A stretch of 64,000 nt of DNA from Arctopsyche grandis (taxonomy: Eukaryota > Arthropoda > Insecta > Trichoptera > Hydropsychidae). Position numbers and translations under genes: made by a program. The stretch covers positions 25,833,986 to 25,897,985 of the forward strand of contig NC_135355.1 of the NCBI RefSeq assembly GCF_051622035.1, given 5' to 3'. The notes beneath the pieces were generated by a model that was not told the DNA's origin, did not search any database, and saw nothing but the letters and a program-made list of their open reading frames with translations. Shown here in pieces: positions 12,180 through 23,025 of the stretch. Each line of letters begins with the position of its first letter. Position 1 is the first letter of the stretch.

Positions 12180-13211
12180 ATGAGCAGAGCAACAAGAGCA
12201 ACAAGAAGACAGAAGTCGCCAGCAATCGAAGAGTTTTCACAACGTAGTCAAGCCAAGGAGTTGGAGGAGAGACTTCGGGCCATGGAGGAGAAAATGGCAG
12301 CGCTTCCGAGTTCGCAAGATCCAAAAATGCAGTTTTCACTGCAACGTGACTCAATTTTGGTTAATGAGTCAAATTCATCACCACGACCGGTAGCAGTCGA
12401 AGACAGACGATATCCAGGAGCGTTACCAGAGTTCCCGACATTTGATGGAACTGGGTCATGGGAAGAGTTCCTGGCGCGCTTTCGATTCACGGCACGACTA
12501 CATGGCGCGACGGACCTGTCAATGAGGCTGTGTGCGGCGATGCGTGGCGCGGCCATGAATTACGTTTGCCGCCTTCCAGAAAGAATCCAATTGGAATCTG
12601 AGCAATTGGTGTCGAGACTTGCGGTGCGATATGGAAGCAAAACATCGGTATACCAGCACTTCGAAAAGGCCAGCACGAGAAAGTGGCGTCCCGAAGCAGG
12701 AGAGTCACTAACAGCCCACATGGATGCCATTACAGAACACGTGGAGCTAAGTTTCGCAGGGGTTGCCGCACCAGAAGCTCTTGAGCGAGTAATCACCTGC
12801 ATGTTTGTAAACAGCATCATGCAAGCTGACGTGAAGGCAGCCGTAGCCAGGCTATGCCCCACTACGAGCCTTCCTGAAGTTGTGAAGGTGGCAGAGGCAG
12901 TGTACGAAGCCACGAAGTTCTCGTGTGAAAACGGGAAGACATTTGCGTGCGATGAAAGTAAAAAGCAGCGGCCGCACAGACTGGAAACATCAGAAGATGC
13001 AATACCCAAAAGGCAGTACGAGAACAGATATAAACAGCGACCGGAGGTGAGGTGCTTTAAGTGCAATAAAGCGGGGCATATCAGCCGTTTCTGCCGCAAA
13101 AATTCCTCAGTTCGGATCTTAGACGACGCCAGCAGCACGTCATCGGGAAACGAAAACGGGTCGCCAGACCGCGGGTCCTGTCGATCGCAAACAAAAAAGA
13201 GCTCGCATTAA
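12180..13211 (+). CDS. gag: Gag polyprotein of the Gypsy element
   Basis: 343 residues from the ATG at 12180, six bases past the primer site. It should form the retrotransposon capsid and bind RNA. Residues from about 85 to 250 form the capsid-like region, starting near PEFPTFDGTGSWEEFLARFR. A single CCHC zinc knuckle reads CFKCNKAGHISRFC near residue 300. The gag stop at 13209-13211 overlaps the pol frame, which is -1 relative to gag. No internal stop, so it is probably still translatable. Confidence 0.9.
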   Translation: MSRATRATRRQKSPAIEEFSQRSQAKELEERLRAMEEKMAALPSSQDPKMQFSLQRDSILVNESNSSPRPVAVEDRRYPGALPEFPTFDGTGSWEEFLARFRFTARLHGATDLSMRLCAAMRGAAMNYVCRLPERIQLESEQLVSRLAVRYGSKTSVYQHFEKASTRKWRPEAGESLTAHMDAITEHVELSFAGVAAPEALERVITCMFVNSIMQADVKAAVARLCPTTSLPEVVKVAEAVYEATKFSCENGKTFACDESKKQRPHRLETSEDAIPKRQYENRYKQRPEVRCFKCNKAGHISRFCRKNSSVRILDDASSTSSGNENGSPDRGSCRSQTKKSSH

Positions 13212-14001
13212 AATCCGTCCGTACGTTTGATATCGGACGATCCCTGGAAGTCGACGGAAAAATCGGGGGAGTTTCGTGTCGAATGGTTATCGACAGTGGA
13301 GCACAGGTCACAGTAATTAGGAGGGACATTTTTGCCCGAATTCCCCGTTCTCGATTTGAGAAAAGGATCGGCCGACAGTCCTTGCGGATGGCATCGAAGG
13401 CGCGTCTTCCGACTACAGAGTGGGTGAACCTCGATATAGAATTCGAGGGGAAGACCGTCAAGTGGACGGTAGCGGTCGCAGATATAGAAGATGAAGTCCT
13501 ACTGAGTTTGGGATTCTTGGCCCATGTGGGGGTAGTTTTGTCGTTGTCCCCGAAAAAGGCCACGATATCTGTGAGAAGAGCCACCACCGAGAACAGGTCA
13601 CATCCCAAGTTGACCACGAAAAGGGGAGACACAGACATCAGTCGAAACACAGCTCATCCAAAAATCGCAGTACTGATGCAGACTCCAACAAAAGAACTTT
13701 CGGAAGAATCTTTAGAGAAGGTGGAAAGAATGCTACGCAAGAATGCAACGGCATTCGCCCGAAACAAGGACGACCACGGCCGTACTACGAGAGCCGTGCA
13801 CTCTATTAACGTGGGAGACGCAAAACCAATTAAACAGGCACCGAGAAGAACACCGCTAGCCAAGAAACGAGAGGTCAGACAGTTGATTGACGATCTGCTT
13901 CAGCGAGGCGTCATCGAACCGGCTTCCAGCCCATGGGCATCCCCAATTGTGTTAGTGGGGAAGAAAGATGGATCTTCACGCCTCTGCATCGACTATCGAC
14001 G
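13070..14001 (+). pseudogene. pol: Pol fragment: protease and start of reverse transcriptase, broken
   Basis: Open frame following gag in the -1 frame. The aspartic protease active site is MVIDSGAQVTVI near 13283-13318. The RT N-terminus follows, with RGVIEPASSPWASPIVLVGK and GSSRLCIDYRR. At about 14001 the text jumps to another frame and to integrase sequence. All catalytic RT motifs, RNase H and the tether are missing. Reading on in this frame only gives unrelated residues to 14074. Confidence 0.85.
13193..13199 (+). promoter_or_regulatory. Candidate -1 ribosomal frameshift site AAAAAAG
   Basis: In the gag frame the bases read A AAA AAG (codons ACA AAA AAG), which fits the X XXY YYZ slippery rule. 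It lies ten bases before the gag stop and inside the gag/pol overlap, which opens at 13070. A -1 slip here continues directly into KKELALKSV and the protease. Confidence 0.65.
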
Positions 14002-14915
14002 GTCCACAGCGGAAAAACAGAGGAGCGCTACGACAGTACATTTCCGGAGCACCATTAGAAAGAATGGCGGTTGACATCCTTGGGCCACTGCCAAAAACGG
14101 ACAGTGGAAACCGCTATATCCTCGTCGCTATGGACTATTTCACAAAATGGCCAGAGGCGATTCCTATTCCGAACCAAGAAGCGGAGACGGTGGCCGAGGT
14201 GCTGGTCCACCAAGTGTTTACAAGACTAGGAGTGCCAAATGAACTACACTCAGACCAGGGTCGAAATTTTGAGTCCAAATTATTCCGACAGGCACTAGAA
14301 ATCATGGGAATCCGAAAAACAAGAACCACTCCATATAGATCACAGTCCGATGGCATGGTGGAACGATTGAATCGGACACTACTGGCCCACCTTACGAAAT
14401 TCGTGGCAGACCGACAAAAAGACTGGGACAAGTTCGTTCCGCACTTCCTGATGGCGTATCGAGCTGCGCAACATGATGCCACTGGAACATCCCCAGCGGC
14501 ACTATTATACGGCCGAGAATTGAGAATGCCCGCAGAACTACTATATGGAGGGCCCCCTCCTGACCATGGACCACGCCAGTACACCACACAACTGGTGGAA
14601 CGAATGGCTGAGAGCCACCGTTTCGCTCGCGCCCATCTTCGAATACAACACGACCGAATGAAGGCGCGCTACGACATCCGCGCAACAGAATCCCGATACG
14701 AAGAAGAAGAGCGAGTGTGGTTATACAACCCTGCTAAGCACGTGGGCCTATCACCAAAGCTTCAGTCGTTCTGGGAGGGACCGTACCGGATTGTGAAACG
14801 GATCAGCGATGTCGTTTATCGCATCAAGAGGGAATTTGGAAACTCAACACGCTGCATGGTAGTGCATCTGGACCGTTTAGCGCGTTATCGAGTCACCCCC
14901 TCGGAAAAAGACTGA
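14001..14915 (+). pseudogene. int: Integrase core and GPY/F module of Gypsy pol, 5'-deleted
   Basis: Frame begins at the deletion joint with GPQRKNRGALRQYISG and ends at the stop at 14915. The DDE catalytic triad is intact: D in VDILGPLP, D in LHSDQGRNF and E in MVERLNRTL, with exactly 35 residues between the second D and the E. A GPY/F-type C-terminal module reads FWEGPYRIVKR. The zinc-binding HHCC domain is lost, and there is no start codon in proper context. The protein cannot be made as part of a normal Gag-Pol because the joint shifts frame. Confidence 0.9.
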
Positions 14916-14934
14916 TGGAAACGGGGGAATTAAT

Positions 14935-15212
14935 TTTCAATCTCTTTTGTGTACTTATAATTTAAATTAATGTAATTGTTTCCATTGTAAAGATGTCGTA
15001 AATTGAAGTGTAATGAAAGTTTAATGTAATTGTTTAAATTGTAAAGGTAACGTTAATGTAACGGTAGTAGAATTTAAATGTCATTGTTTCCATTGTAACT
15101 GTAAAGATAACGACTGTAATTGTAAATGTAACTGTGACTGATATCAGAGATAAATGTAACTACTGTAGATTTATCAGTTCGGATTTGTTGGTCAATCGGG
15201 ACGATTTGACCT
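14935..15212 (+). repeat. TGTAA-rich tract between pol and 3' LTR
   Basis: Degenerate repetition of TTGTAA/ATGTAA words fills the stretch after the integrase stop. No envelope frame is present. Confidence 0.6.
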
Positions 15213-15225
15213 AAGAGGGAGGCAA
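15213..15225 (+). promoter_or_regulatory. Polypurine tract
   Basis: AAGAGGGAGGCAA lies immediately before the 3' LTR, where plus-strand DNA priming is expected. Confidence 0.75.
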
Positions 15226-15607
15226 TGTAACGTACGCCGCGGATTAAGCGAATAGAATCCCAAAGACTGTGTGACCGTTCAAAGATTATCTGTAACGGAT
15301 ATCTGTTAACGGATTAACTAAATGCATACCGTGCGACTGGTATAAGTGGGTTGTAGCGACAAGCTAAGTGCATGAAACAATGATTGCACTTCTCATACCG
15401 TAGGAATACATATCCGAATACGTGACTATACAGTAGGTAAACAGATTAGACGTCCTGAGAGATCTACCCCTTATAAGGCGGTACGTAAGCGATATCAGGT
15501 CATTCTGGACGGAGCACTGGCAATACGTGTATCTCCTGAATCATCAATAAATGCTGTGAAACGACTGTTGGCTTTTACTTGGATCCTCCACCCACCTCTA
15601 CGCAACA
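15226..15607 (+). repeat. 3' LTR
   Basis: 382 bp, TGTAACG to GCAACA, followed by GTAC, the copy of the target duplication seen before the 5' LTR. Confidence 0.95.
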
Positions 15608-15828
15608 GTACTATAATTCACGTCTGTTCCTTTCGATTTATGGAGTTTTTGGGTGCCAGATGTTCCATGATTGAGATTTTAGTGACGTGCGCGAGATCGA
15701 TTTTTGCGGAATAATCACCGAATTACCCCATATAGAGTTCCAGTACTCCCTGTGTTTGTACATAGAGCGTTAAATACTGCATTGATATATATCTTTAAAA
15801 ATTATTGTACACATACATACATACATAT

Positions 15829-15996
15829 CAGTGGTGTGCGGTGAAATTATCTCTCTTTTTGTCGTACAGCCTTACTTAATGAGGCGAGTGCGTGAGGAGG
15901 ATACAAGGGGAACAGTCTGTTCCTCTTGTATCCTGCTCACGCACATTAATTAAGGCTGGACGACAAAAAGAGAGAGAACTTCACCGCATGCCACTG
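15829..15996. mobile_element. Short foldback MITE with CAGTGG ends
   Basis: 168 bp. Starts CAGTGGTGTGCGGTGAA and ends with the complement of CAGTGGCATGCGGTGAAG. Almost the whole element is a palindrome centred on AACAGTCTGTT near 15920. The hAT-like ends suggest a non-autonomous hAT. An 8-bp duplication is not convincing (ATACATAT against ATACGGGT). Confidence 0.8.
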
Positions 15997-16202
15997 ATAC
16001 GGGTCTACCCCACGGGATCGAATAAGAAATGCACGAAAAACCAAATATCGGAGGGCAAAGATCGAAAATCGAAAGATCTTAAGTCAAAAGATCACAAAAA
16101 AAGGGTGCATGGTATACGGTACATCCTCACTTAATTTGCGCGAGCAGGATACAACAGGAACAAGAGGAACAGGCTTTTCCTCCCGTATTAATGTGCGCGT
16201 GC
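15997..16202 (+). mobile_element. Half copy of the long foldback element
   Basis: One arm only. It begins ACGGGTCTACCCCACGGG, runs through GGGCAAAGATCGAAAATCG and AGGATACAACAGGAACAAG, and stops in the loop at GTGCGCGTGCA. The second arm is missing. It abuts the short foldback element directly. Confidence 0.85.
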
Positions 16203-16766
16203 AATGAAATGAATTTCTAAAAACAAATTCTTGCAAGTACGTTGTAAATAATACGCTGACTCGTGCCGAATTGATGTTTCAGCTTCCGTTTCGCTCGCAT
16301 CCACAATGGAATGTAAACGAATTCGTTTCTGATTCACCAAGCAACTTTGTGGATCCAAAGATAGTGAACTACATATGTACATATGTACTCAACGTTTTAT
16401 GTATATGTACATATATGTAAATGCCGGGTTACGCTATTCTTGGTGTTTACCTAAAAATTAATTATTTGTTAACAAACGGATTACTGAAAGCAATTCCATA
16501 GATTATTTTTTTCTTATCCTTTCGTTTTATTTCAAATTCTTATTATTAGGTTACATAATTCGTAATTCAAATTTGGCCGGGTTTCTTTCGTTGGGTTGGT
16601 TACGGGTATTATCCCTCGACTGGCAGCAAATATAATTGACAGTTCTGCGATTCGTTTGCGCATTTCGTGTTTACATATTTTATAAGTCGCCGCGTCGTCT
16701 ACAATTGATTATATCCCAATATTGATAGTTTTATTATTTATATATCGTTTAATTTAAAATTTCGCC
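16203..16766 (+). other. 5' flank of eIF2D, no gene seen
   Basis: Contains CATA/TATG repeats to about 16420, then AT-rich sequence and the presumed eIF2D promoter and leader. No TATA box or initiator can be assigned with confidence. Confidence 0.4.
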
Positions 16767-19700
16767 ATGTTTTCCAAAGCCTATAAATTGAAAGCGTCGA
16801 ATTCCCTGAAATCGTCTGTTAGGTTAGTCACGTTTTGAACATGTCTTTTATTCACCGACTATTTTTAATCCATTAAAACGAGATTGTATTTTTACAGAAA
16901 AGTATTGGTTCAGAAACTCAAAGACACATATCCCAATGTCAATGATGACGATCTGAAAGAGATAATCCCACTGAAAGCCACGTTGACTTCGATTAAAATT
17001 GTCACACATTCGGAGGAGACCGTCTGTGTTTATGCAGTCGATAACGTGCCGTGCATCATAGAGATCAATGAAGTTTTCTATCCGACTGTGTTCGCCCTTT
17101 GGAGGTGCCCTCACATGATTCCGTCACTCGTCATCGAGAGTCATCTAGCCGGAAAAGTATTATTTCGACCCACTCTTAAATTTATCATTATAGTGAATGG
17201 ATTTTCTGAGATTATTCTGTACACGAATGTTCTAGAAATATTTTTCCGGACAGATTATTTTGCATAAGAAAATATTTTTTTTTTCATAATTAAGAGTCCG
17301 AAATAATCACCATGGAATTATTTGTGTACAGAATAATCAAGTCGGCTAAAATCACCGTATCATTCAACATATACCTTAATATAAATTAATCAATGTATAT
17401 CTTTAGCTTCAAGGAGGAATCATACACTTGAGGAGATCACATTTACCACCACTCGGTAGTAGACTTCCACGGTTTCTGAAAGGAGCTACCGTATCTGTCT
17501 CCACGGCGAATAATAAAGCTCCAATACTAGTTGGAACTGCTTCGTATTCTAGTGGTGAAATGCTAATAGTGCAAACGTGAATATTATTTTGACAAAGCTT
17601 TTGTTTCATTGCAATAACTCAAATCAATTGAATATACATTTTCAAATATTACATTTTAGTGGAATATGCGTACGTACTCTCAATATTATTGGCGACTATG
17701 TATGCAACTATGAAAAGTTCACTAAAGTCAATAGGCCCGAGTTAGGATTACCTGTGGATATTAGAGAAAATTTGAAAAGTACTGCTGATCTCTCGAAAGA
17801 TTTATCTCAAGTTTGTATTGTACTAATGTATAATTATTGCATTCACATTTAGATTACTGACTCATTTGATTGTCTTAGCTAAAAATCGAAGCTGATGATC
17901 CAATCCAAAGCGGAAACGAAGAAATCAAATTAGACATGCAAAATCTAAACACTAAAGATACAGATGTATTGGCTAGCAATGACGACGATGATGATGATGG
18001 TGATTTTCCGAAAGATATGGATAGTCTTTTGAAATATTGTCTATTATGTTTTCTGAAAGAGCACGGCAAAAAGGCGACTCTTCCCCTCAAAACGAATTTG
18101 TTATATGCGTTAGTGTCGTTTTAAATGTCTGATACTCTATAATGCTTCCTTTTCATTTATCGGTGGCATATAACACTTGTTTTGCAGCAATCACATGTTA
18201 ACATATTGCCCACCGGACAAAACGCTAGACGTTAAAAAGTCGTCTTATAAAAAGATGGGAAAGTTTTTGGAAGCTATGCAGAAGGTGAATGTTCTGTATT
18301 TGATTACTAACAATTTTTGGGTACTAATTGGTCATATGGGCGCAACTGAGTATTCAATATACACGGTAGTTACATGAATTTGGTAGGCTCGCCAAGAATC
18401 GGAGTAAATAATTTTCTGTAATAACTGAAATTGCTTTATTTTCTGTCCGACAGCTCTATATTTTAAATAATAAAAAATATTTAGTCAAAATTTGTGTGTT
18501 CATCAAAGAGGTTCCCGACTGCGTTATGAACACTAAAAATTGCAATCGCTTTGAAAACTAACTCTTGTTTTCCCAAATAACTAAATGTAATTGTTTTTGT
18601 CAAAGGGACTGTCTATTTCAGTATATTGTTCGATGTAACGTCAATCACTGGGTGCGTACTGTTACTTTGCTAAAACTGTTTGCTAAATAAACTTTAATAA
18701 AACTGTTTGCGAGACCATTAATTTAACTGCTGTGTATTTGTTTGTATTAGTGTAAGTGTGTACTTGTTGCCAGATTGCGCCCATATAACCAACAAGTACC
18801 AATTTTTGCATAATATTTAATTGTTCTCTACCATTTAAGGAAGGGCTTATGCAAATCAAAGAAGTGGAAAAAGGCGTTGATGCTGTGGTAGCAATTAATG
18901 TAGCACATGAATTGATAAAACAGCATAGCGTAATTGAATGTGTAGTTACAGTGTCCGATAGCAATGACACAATGACGTATAATCCCCCGAGTGTCAGAGA
19001 AACATTTCGTATAACTGCTGCAGTTGTCACTTTGTTCTCTTCTTCAGAGTATGTACATTTGTCTTTTGCAAACATTTTAAGCAAACTGCTAAATCTGTGT
19101 ATTTTAATTTGAATGTGTGATGAATTTTATAGTTGGAAAAAAGGACACACCGTAACCTCCGCAGATGTTAGAACATTTTTAGTGGATTATGTCAAGAGAA
19201 ATAACCTCCAAGATCCGCAGAGTAAAAAGTAAAGTAATATTTCTTGTTTTATAACACATGTATATGTAATATTAACATTCATATTCATTTTTCAGTTTAG
19301 TTAAGATAGATCCGTATTTGGGTACATTTACAAATGAAATTACTGCAATACCTTGGGAGGCTTTAATGTCTGCCATTTTGAGTAAAATGACCGCTTGCAC
19401 TGAGATAACTTTTCCAGACGGTAAAATAAAAACGGTAAATGGAAAATTGTCCCAGATTACAATGCAAGTTGCAAAAAGGTCTGGAAATAAAAAGGTATGA
19501 TTGATTCGTTGAGTTTCGGTTGTGTGAGGTTTTAGACTTTTTTTATAATCGATGCAATTATTTTAGGTGACGATAGTCAGTAATTTGGAAGAATACGGTA
19601 TCAGTCTACAAACATTGAGTAAAGAATGTCAACATGGTGTAGCTGCATCGTGTACTATAACGAAGACTGCCGGGTCAAAAACAGACCAACTTCAAGTGCA

Positions 19701-19878
19701 AGGAAATCAGGTAAAGTGTAATAAACGTTTAAGACCATTTATGTATAATAGGATCGCATGTGTCATTTATTTCTGCTTTCAGACTTACTTTCTCGCCAAG
19801 CATTTGACTGAAGTTTACGGGGTGCCAAAAAAATATATTGAAGGTGCCGATAAGTTTTTAAGTAAAAAGAAGAATTAA
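16767..19878 (+). CDS. eIF2D: Eukaryotic translation initiation factor 2D (ligatin)
   Basis: eIF2D delivers initiator tRNA to the 40S P site independently of GTP and helps recycle post-termination 40S subunits and re-initiate. Eleven exons: 16767-16822, 16898-17156, 17407-17576, 17660-17810, 17879-18108, 18188-18284, 18840-19048, 19133-19228, 19296-19494, 19567-19710 and 19783-19878. They join in phase to 568 residues, against 584 in human. The start MFSKAYKLK parallels MFAKAFRVK of the human protein. N-terminal DUF1947/PUA region in exons 2-4; an acidic run of six Asp in exon 5; the SWIB/MDM2-like part with VKKSSYKKMGKF in exon 6; the SUI1/eIF1-like C-terminus with KKVTIVSNLEEYG in exons 9-10 and QGNQ-TYFLAKHL across exons 10-11. 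All introns are short (60-555 bases) with GT/AG ends. Confidence 0.96.
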
Positions 19879-20733
19879 ACCGTTCTGATCGGATTTCAAT
19901 ACTATATAAACATTATAATCTTGATGTGTAAATGATTTTTTTTATCAATGAAATCTGTTTTAAAGAATTTGTTTTATTTTATTTCAATCTTTGTTTTAAA
20001 GAATTTGTTTTTTTATATAAAAAGCACAGACGTGTGTGTGTGTGTGAAATTCGTTTCTGATTGGCTGTCGTGAAATATTCATTTTTTTCGATCCAAATAA
20101 ATTTTATAAAAAAAACAAATGAATGTTTACTGTTATATTAGCAGTGTTTAAGCGGTTTATATTACAAATACTAAGTGGGGGGGGGGAAAAAAAAAAAATA
20201 TAAAAAACTCGAAATAGGGCGATTGCATAAAAATAATTTTATTTAGTCATAAAAATTTATAATGGAAAATAAATTTTATAACTCAATTGGCACAAAAAAT
20301 AACAATAAAATTTATGCAATTTAAAAAATTGCATTTCTTGTAAAAATAATGTTTTCATTTATGAATATTTAACAAATTTAATATTTGTATTTCAAATAGT
20401 ATTTCAAGTGAAATACGTTTTATATAAATCAAATGTACATAAATTTTATGTGTACATATTATAATCAACAATTATACAAAAATATATATGTACCTACTAT
20501 ATACGTACGTATATTTAGGTAAGTAAAAACTGATATTCTTAGTTAGAACTAAATGTAGAAATATACATATACGTATAATATTTCAGATTATGGCAAGAAA
20601 TATTACAAATATAAAATATTTATATATATGAAATTTATTATATATAATATATATAGGAAAAGGAACCATTTGTATGGAAGCACAAAGTGTATTATTGCAC
20701 AAATATATGCACACAATTAAACATGTTAGTCAT
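19879..20733. other. Convergent 3' region of eIF2D and the pseudokinase gene
   Basis: Very AT-rich; should hold the 3' UTRs of both genes. Contains a short TG run near 20034, a G9A-run near 20177 and an inverted copy of the dispersed repeat family at about 20085-20175. Confidence 0.6.
20085..20175 (-). repeat. Dispersed repeat, inverted copy
   Basis: Contains ACAAATGAATGTTTACTGTT, GTGTTTAAG and GTTTATATTACAAATAC, the complement of the family seen at 8330 and 41050. Confidence 0.6.
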
Positions 20734-23025
20734 TTAAAATTTAAATTTAAACGGGGTTTTAAATCCCAGTATCGACCTTCTACCTTTATTTTTCACTGAA
20801 ACTGGGGTACAGGAATTCTCCTTATTTGCAGATTCTTCGACTGGAAAAGTAGTCTCCTTTTTAGTTTGACGGACGCTTTTAACATTGTCAATTATCTTTT
20901 TAGCAGCATTGCTCGAACGGGTACAGTAAAAACTGGCCCGAGTGCTTAATTTATTTTTCTGATTGTCCGATAGTGCAATTGTCGACTCGTTACTCTCCTG
21001 TCTGTTATTTGAAGTAAGTCCCATCGATTTTCTTCTGCTATCCAATCTTGTAATACAAGGTAAACTCATTATGCTTTTACAACTATTTTCTGATTGAGAA
21101 CTGTAATAATTTACATGTGAAGTCGATGAATATTTCTCAAGTGTTGGAGATAGATACTTTTGCCTTCTTGATTTCCTTAGAGTGACAGTATCGGGTTTTT
21201 TCATAGTCATGTCTGAGAGAGGCTGATTATCGGTTGTGAATACTTTTAAATTGGACTTCAATAGAGGTTTTGGTGGTGTTTTCTTCCATTCTTCCATCTG
21301 AGCCCTCTTCTTATTAGTCATTGCTTCCAAATCAAAATATGAAAATTTTGCAATTTTTTCACTTATATCTTCAGGTTTCCCGCTCATTTTTCTTGGAATT
21401 TCGTAAGTATCGTCGATGTCTTCTATCTCGAAAAATGTTAATGTTGTACTAGATACGGTTTCGTATTCGGCAAATGGATTATTTCTCGAATTGAAATGAA
21501 CTTTTCTTCGTGAGAGATTTTCCATTCCGGACGGACGTTGAACAATTTCAGCTGAAAGTTTCTTTGATGTAGGAAGAATACTCGTGTCTCCTGGATCGGC
21601 TGATAGAGAACTATCCATGTCTTCATATACATGTAAATTTTTTTTCTTTGATTTATTTTTCAAAGAGTTAGATCTGTGGTATGGCTTTTTAGGCATCGGT
21701 TTAGATTGATTTTTTTCAGAAAGTATAGTTTTGCTTGGTTTCTGAAGATCTGTATTGGTGAAAATTTTTTCCGTCATTACCGATTGAAGAGTTATTCCAG
21801 GAATGCATTCTGAAGAATCATTTTGAATCTTCTTCGAGTCGTTTAGTGCCGGAATTTCAGCCCATATTTTATCGAAAATATTTTTCTTTGCAATTTCCTT
21901 TTCTTTCAATTTGACCGCCTCTTCCCGTTTTTGCAAGTCCGTCAATCTCTCCAACCACACACGGTTGAGAGTCTCTTCACTGACATCCTTCGGTTCTTTT
22001 ATCAAGTCTGACCGACTGTTCCATTTCTTCATCCTGGGGGGCTTGCGCGGTACATAGCCGGGTATTTTAAGATCTAAGGCCAGTACAGTGGGCGACAAAT
22101 TTATATTTTCAATACTTTCGACGATTCTAAGACTTACATTTTCCTGCATCGTCATACTGTCTCGACTCTTAGATACGACCGAAGAATTGATCGACGGTAA
22201 GCTGAATTCTATCTTCAGAGAGGAATTGTCCGATTCAAAGGCGCTGTCGTTGGCACGTTTAGATTGATGTTCGCGTTGAGAAAAAATGTCATTGGAGTCA
22301 TCGAGATTGAAGAGAACCGTTGGATGATGCAGTATGATATCGGGTAAGATTTGGCATTCGGAGGACGGTTCTACGTTATGCAACAGTTGATTCAAAACGT
22401 TTTGAAAATTTTCCGGCGACTGCTCTGTTTGAGATATGACGTTGTTTAAAATTGTACCAATCGTACAAATATCGTTTTTACACGAGAGGAATACATTTTG
22501 TTCCAAGTTGGTAACGGAAAAGGGGTCAACCTTTATAACAGCATTGGAGTCGACATATATGTGGTCAGGATGAAAGCGTTTCGTGAAGAACTGTAATTGC
22601 AAATGTTGAAGAGCTTTGCAAGCAGATCCAAGTTGATGGAGAATCCTCCAAAGGAATTCCTCCCTGAAGATGAGGCGATCGCTGACAGCCGTTTGTGTTA
22701 GCATTGATAAAGTGCGGTCGGGCAATGGCTCGGTGATGAGATACAGTGCATCGACTTCGGGAGCTGGTAAAGTCCTCACATGTCGCAGTAGATGAGGATG
22801 TCGCAATGCGCGAACTGCTCTGGACTCGGCTGCTCCGGGAGCGAGAGTGCGAATGCGAGACTTGCGATCCTCGCAACTTGCGAATTTCAAGGGGATCGCT
22901 CTCCAGGACACCAGCTGCTCGCCCTTCGTACACCGCACGTCGTACACCGCGCTCTTGTGCAGAGACCGCGCCCGCTCCACTTGTCCGCCCCCTTTCGCCC
23001 CTTTCGCCCCTTTCTTACCGGACAT
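20734..23025 (-). CDS. NEK-like pseudokinase with KEN box, intronless
   Basis: 763 residues in one exon; start ATG at 23025 in good context (GAAAATGTC). The frame is open 70 codons further up, but those residues look non-coding. Residues about 25-245 resemble a NEK-type kinase fold: RHPHLLRHVRTLP, ALYLITEPL, EEFLWRILHQLGSACKALQ and the helix-F-like NDICTIGTIL. The HRD position reads FHPDHIYVDS and the DFG position reads VDPFS, so catalysis is unlikely. A charged helix follows at 351-392. The tail is disordered and Ser/Lys-rich, with an RVxF-like PP1 docking sequence RKVHF (507-511), a KEN box (735-737) and a basic end GRRSILGFKTPFKFKF. These motifs suggest a mitotic or centrosomal regulator, which is inference. 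I cannot name an orthologue. Confidence 0.85.
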   Translation of the reverse strand: MSGKKGAKGAKGGGQVERARSLHKSAVYDVRCTKGEQLVSWRAIPLKFASCEDRKSRIRTLAPGAAESRAVRALRHPHLLRHVRTLPAPEVDALYLITEPLPDRTLSMLTQTAVSDRLIFREEFLWRILHQLGSACKALQHLQLQFFTKRFHPDHIYVDSNAVIKVDPFSVTNLEQNVFLSCKNDICTIGTILNNVISQTEQSPENFQNVLNQLLHNVEPSSECQILPDIILHHPTVLFNLDDSNDIFSQREHQSKRANDSAFESDNSSLKIEFSLPSINSSVVSKSRDSMTMQENVSLRIVESIENINLSPTVLALDLKIPGYVPRKPPRMKKWNSRSDLIKEPKDVSEETLNRVWLERLTDLQKREEAVKLKEKEIAKKNIFDKIWAEIPALNDSKKIQNDSSECIPGITLQSVMTEKIFTNTDLQKPSKTILSEKNQSKPMPKKPYHRSNSLKNKSKKKNLHVYEDMDSSLSADPGDTSILPTSKKLSAEIVQRPSGMENLSRRKVHFNSRNNPFAEYETVSSTTLTFFEIEDIDDTYEIPRKMSGKPEDISEKIAKFSYFDLEAMTNKKRAQMEEWKKTPPKPLLKSNLKVFTTDNQPLSDMTMKKPDTVTLRKSRRQKYLSPTLEKYSSTSHVNYYSSQSENSCKSIMSLPCITRLDSRRKSMGLTSNNRQESNESTIALSDNQKNKLSTRASFYCTRSSNAAKKIIDNVKSVRQTKKETTFPVEESANKENSCTPVSVKNKGRRSILGFKTPFKFKF

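Larger units (their letters stand above)
11767..15607 (+). mobile_element. Ty3/Gypsy LTR retrotransposon, internally deleted, young
   Basis: Complete LTR-to-LTR insertion of 3841 bp flanked by a 4-bp target duplication GTAC. The order is LTR, tRNA-Leu primer site, gag, protease, stub of reverse transcriptase, integrase, polypurine tract, LTR. The integrase after the residual RT start identifies the Ty3/Gypsy order. A deletion with a frame change at about 14001 removes the RT core, RNase H and the integrase zinc-binding region. The two LTRs differ by two substitutions and one 7-bp indel, so insertion was recent and the defective copy must have been mobilised by a relative. Confidence 0.95.

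Noticed and set aside
12560-13138. 192-residue open frame on the minus strand inside gag
   Set aside because: It is the antisense shadow of the gag frame; no domain and no splice or promoter context.
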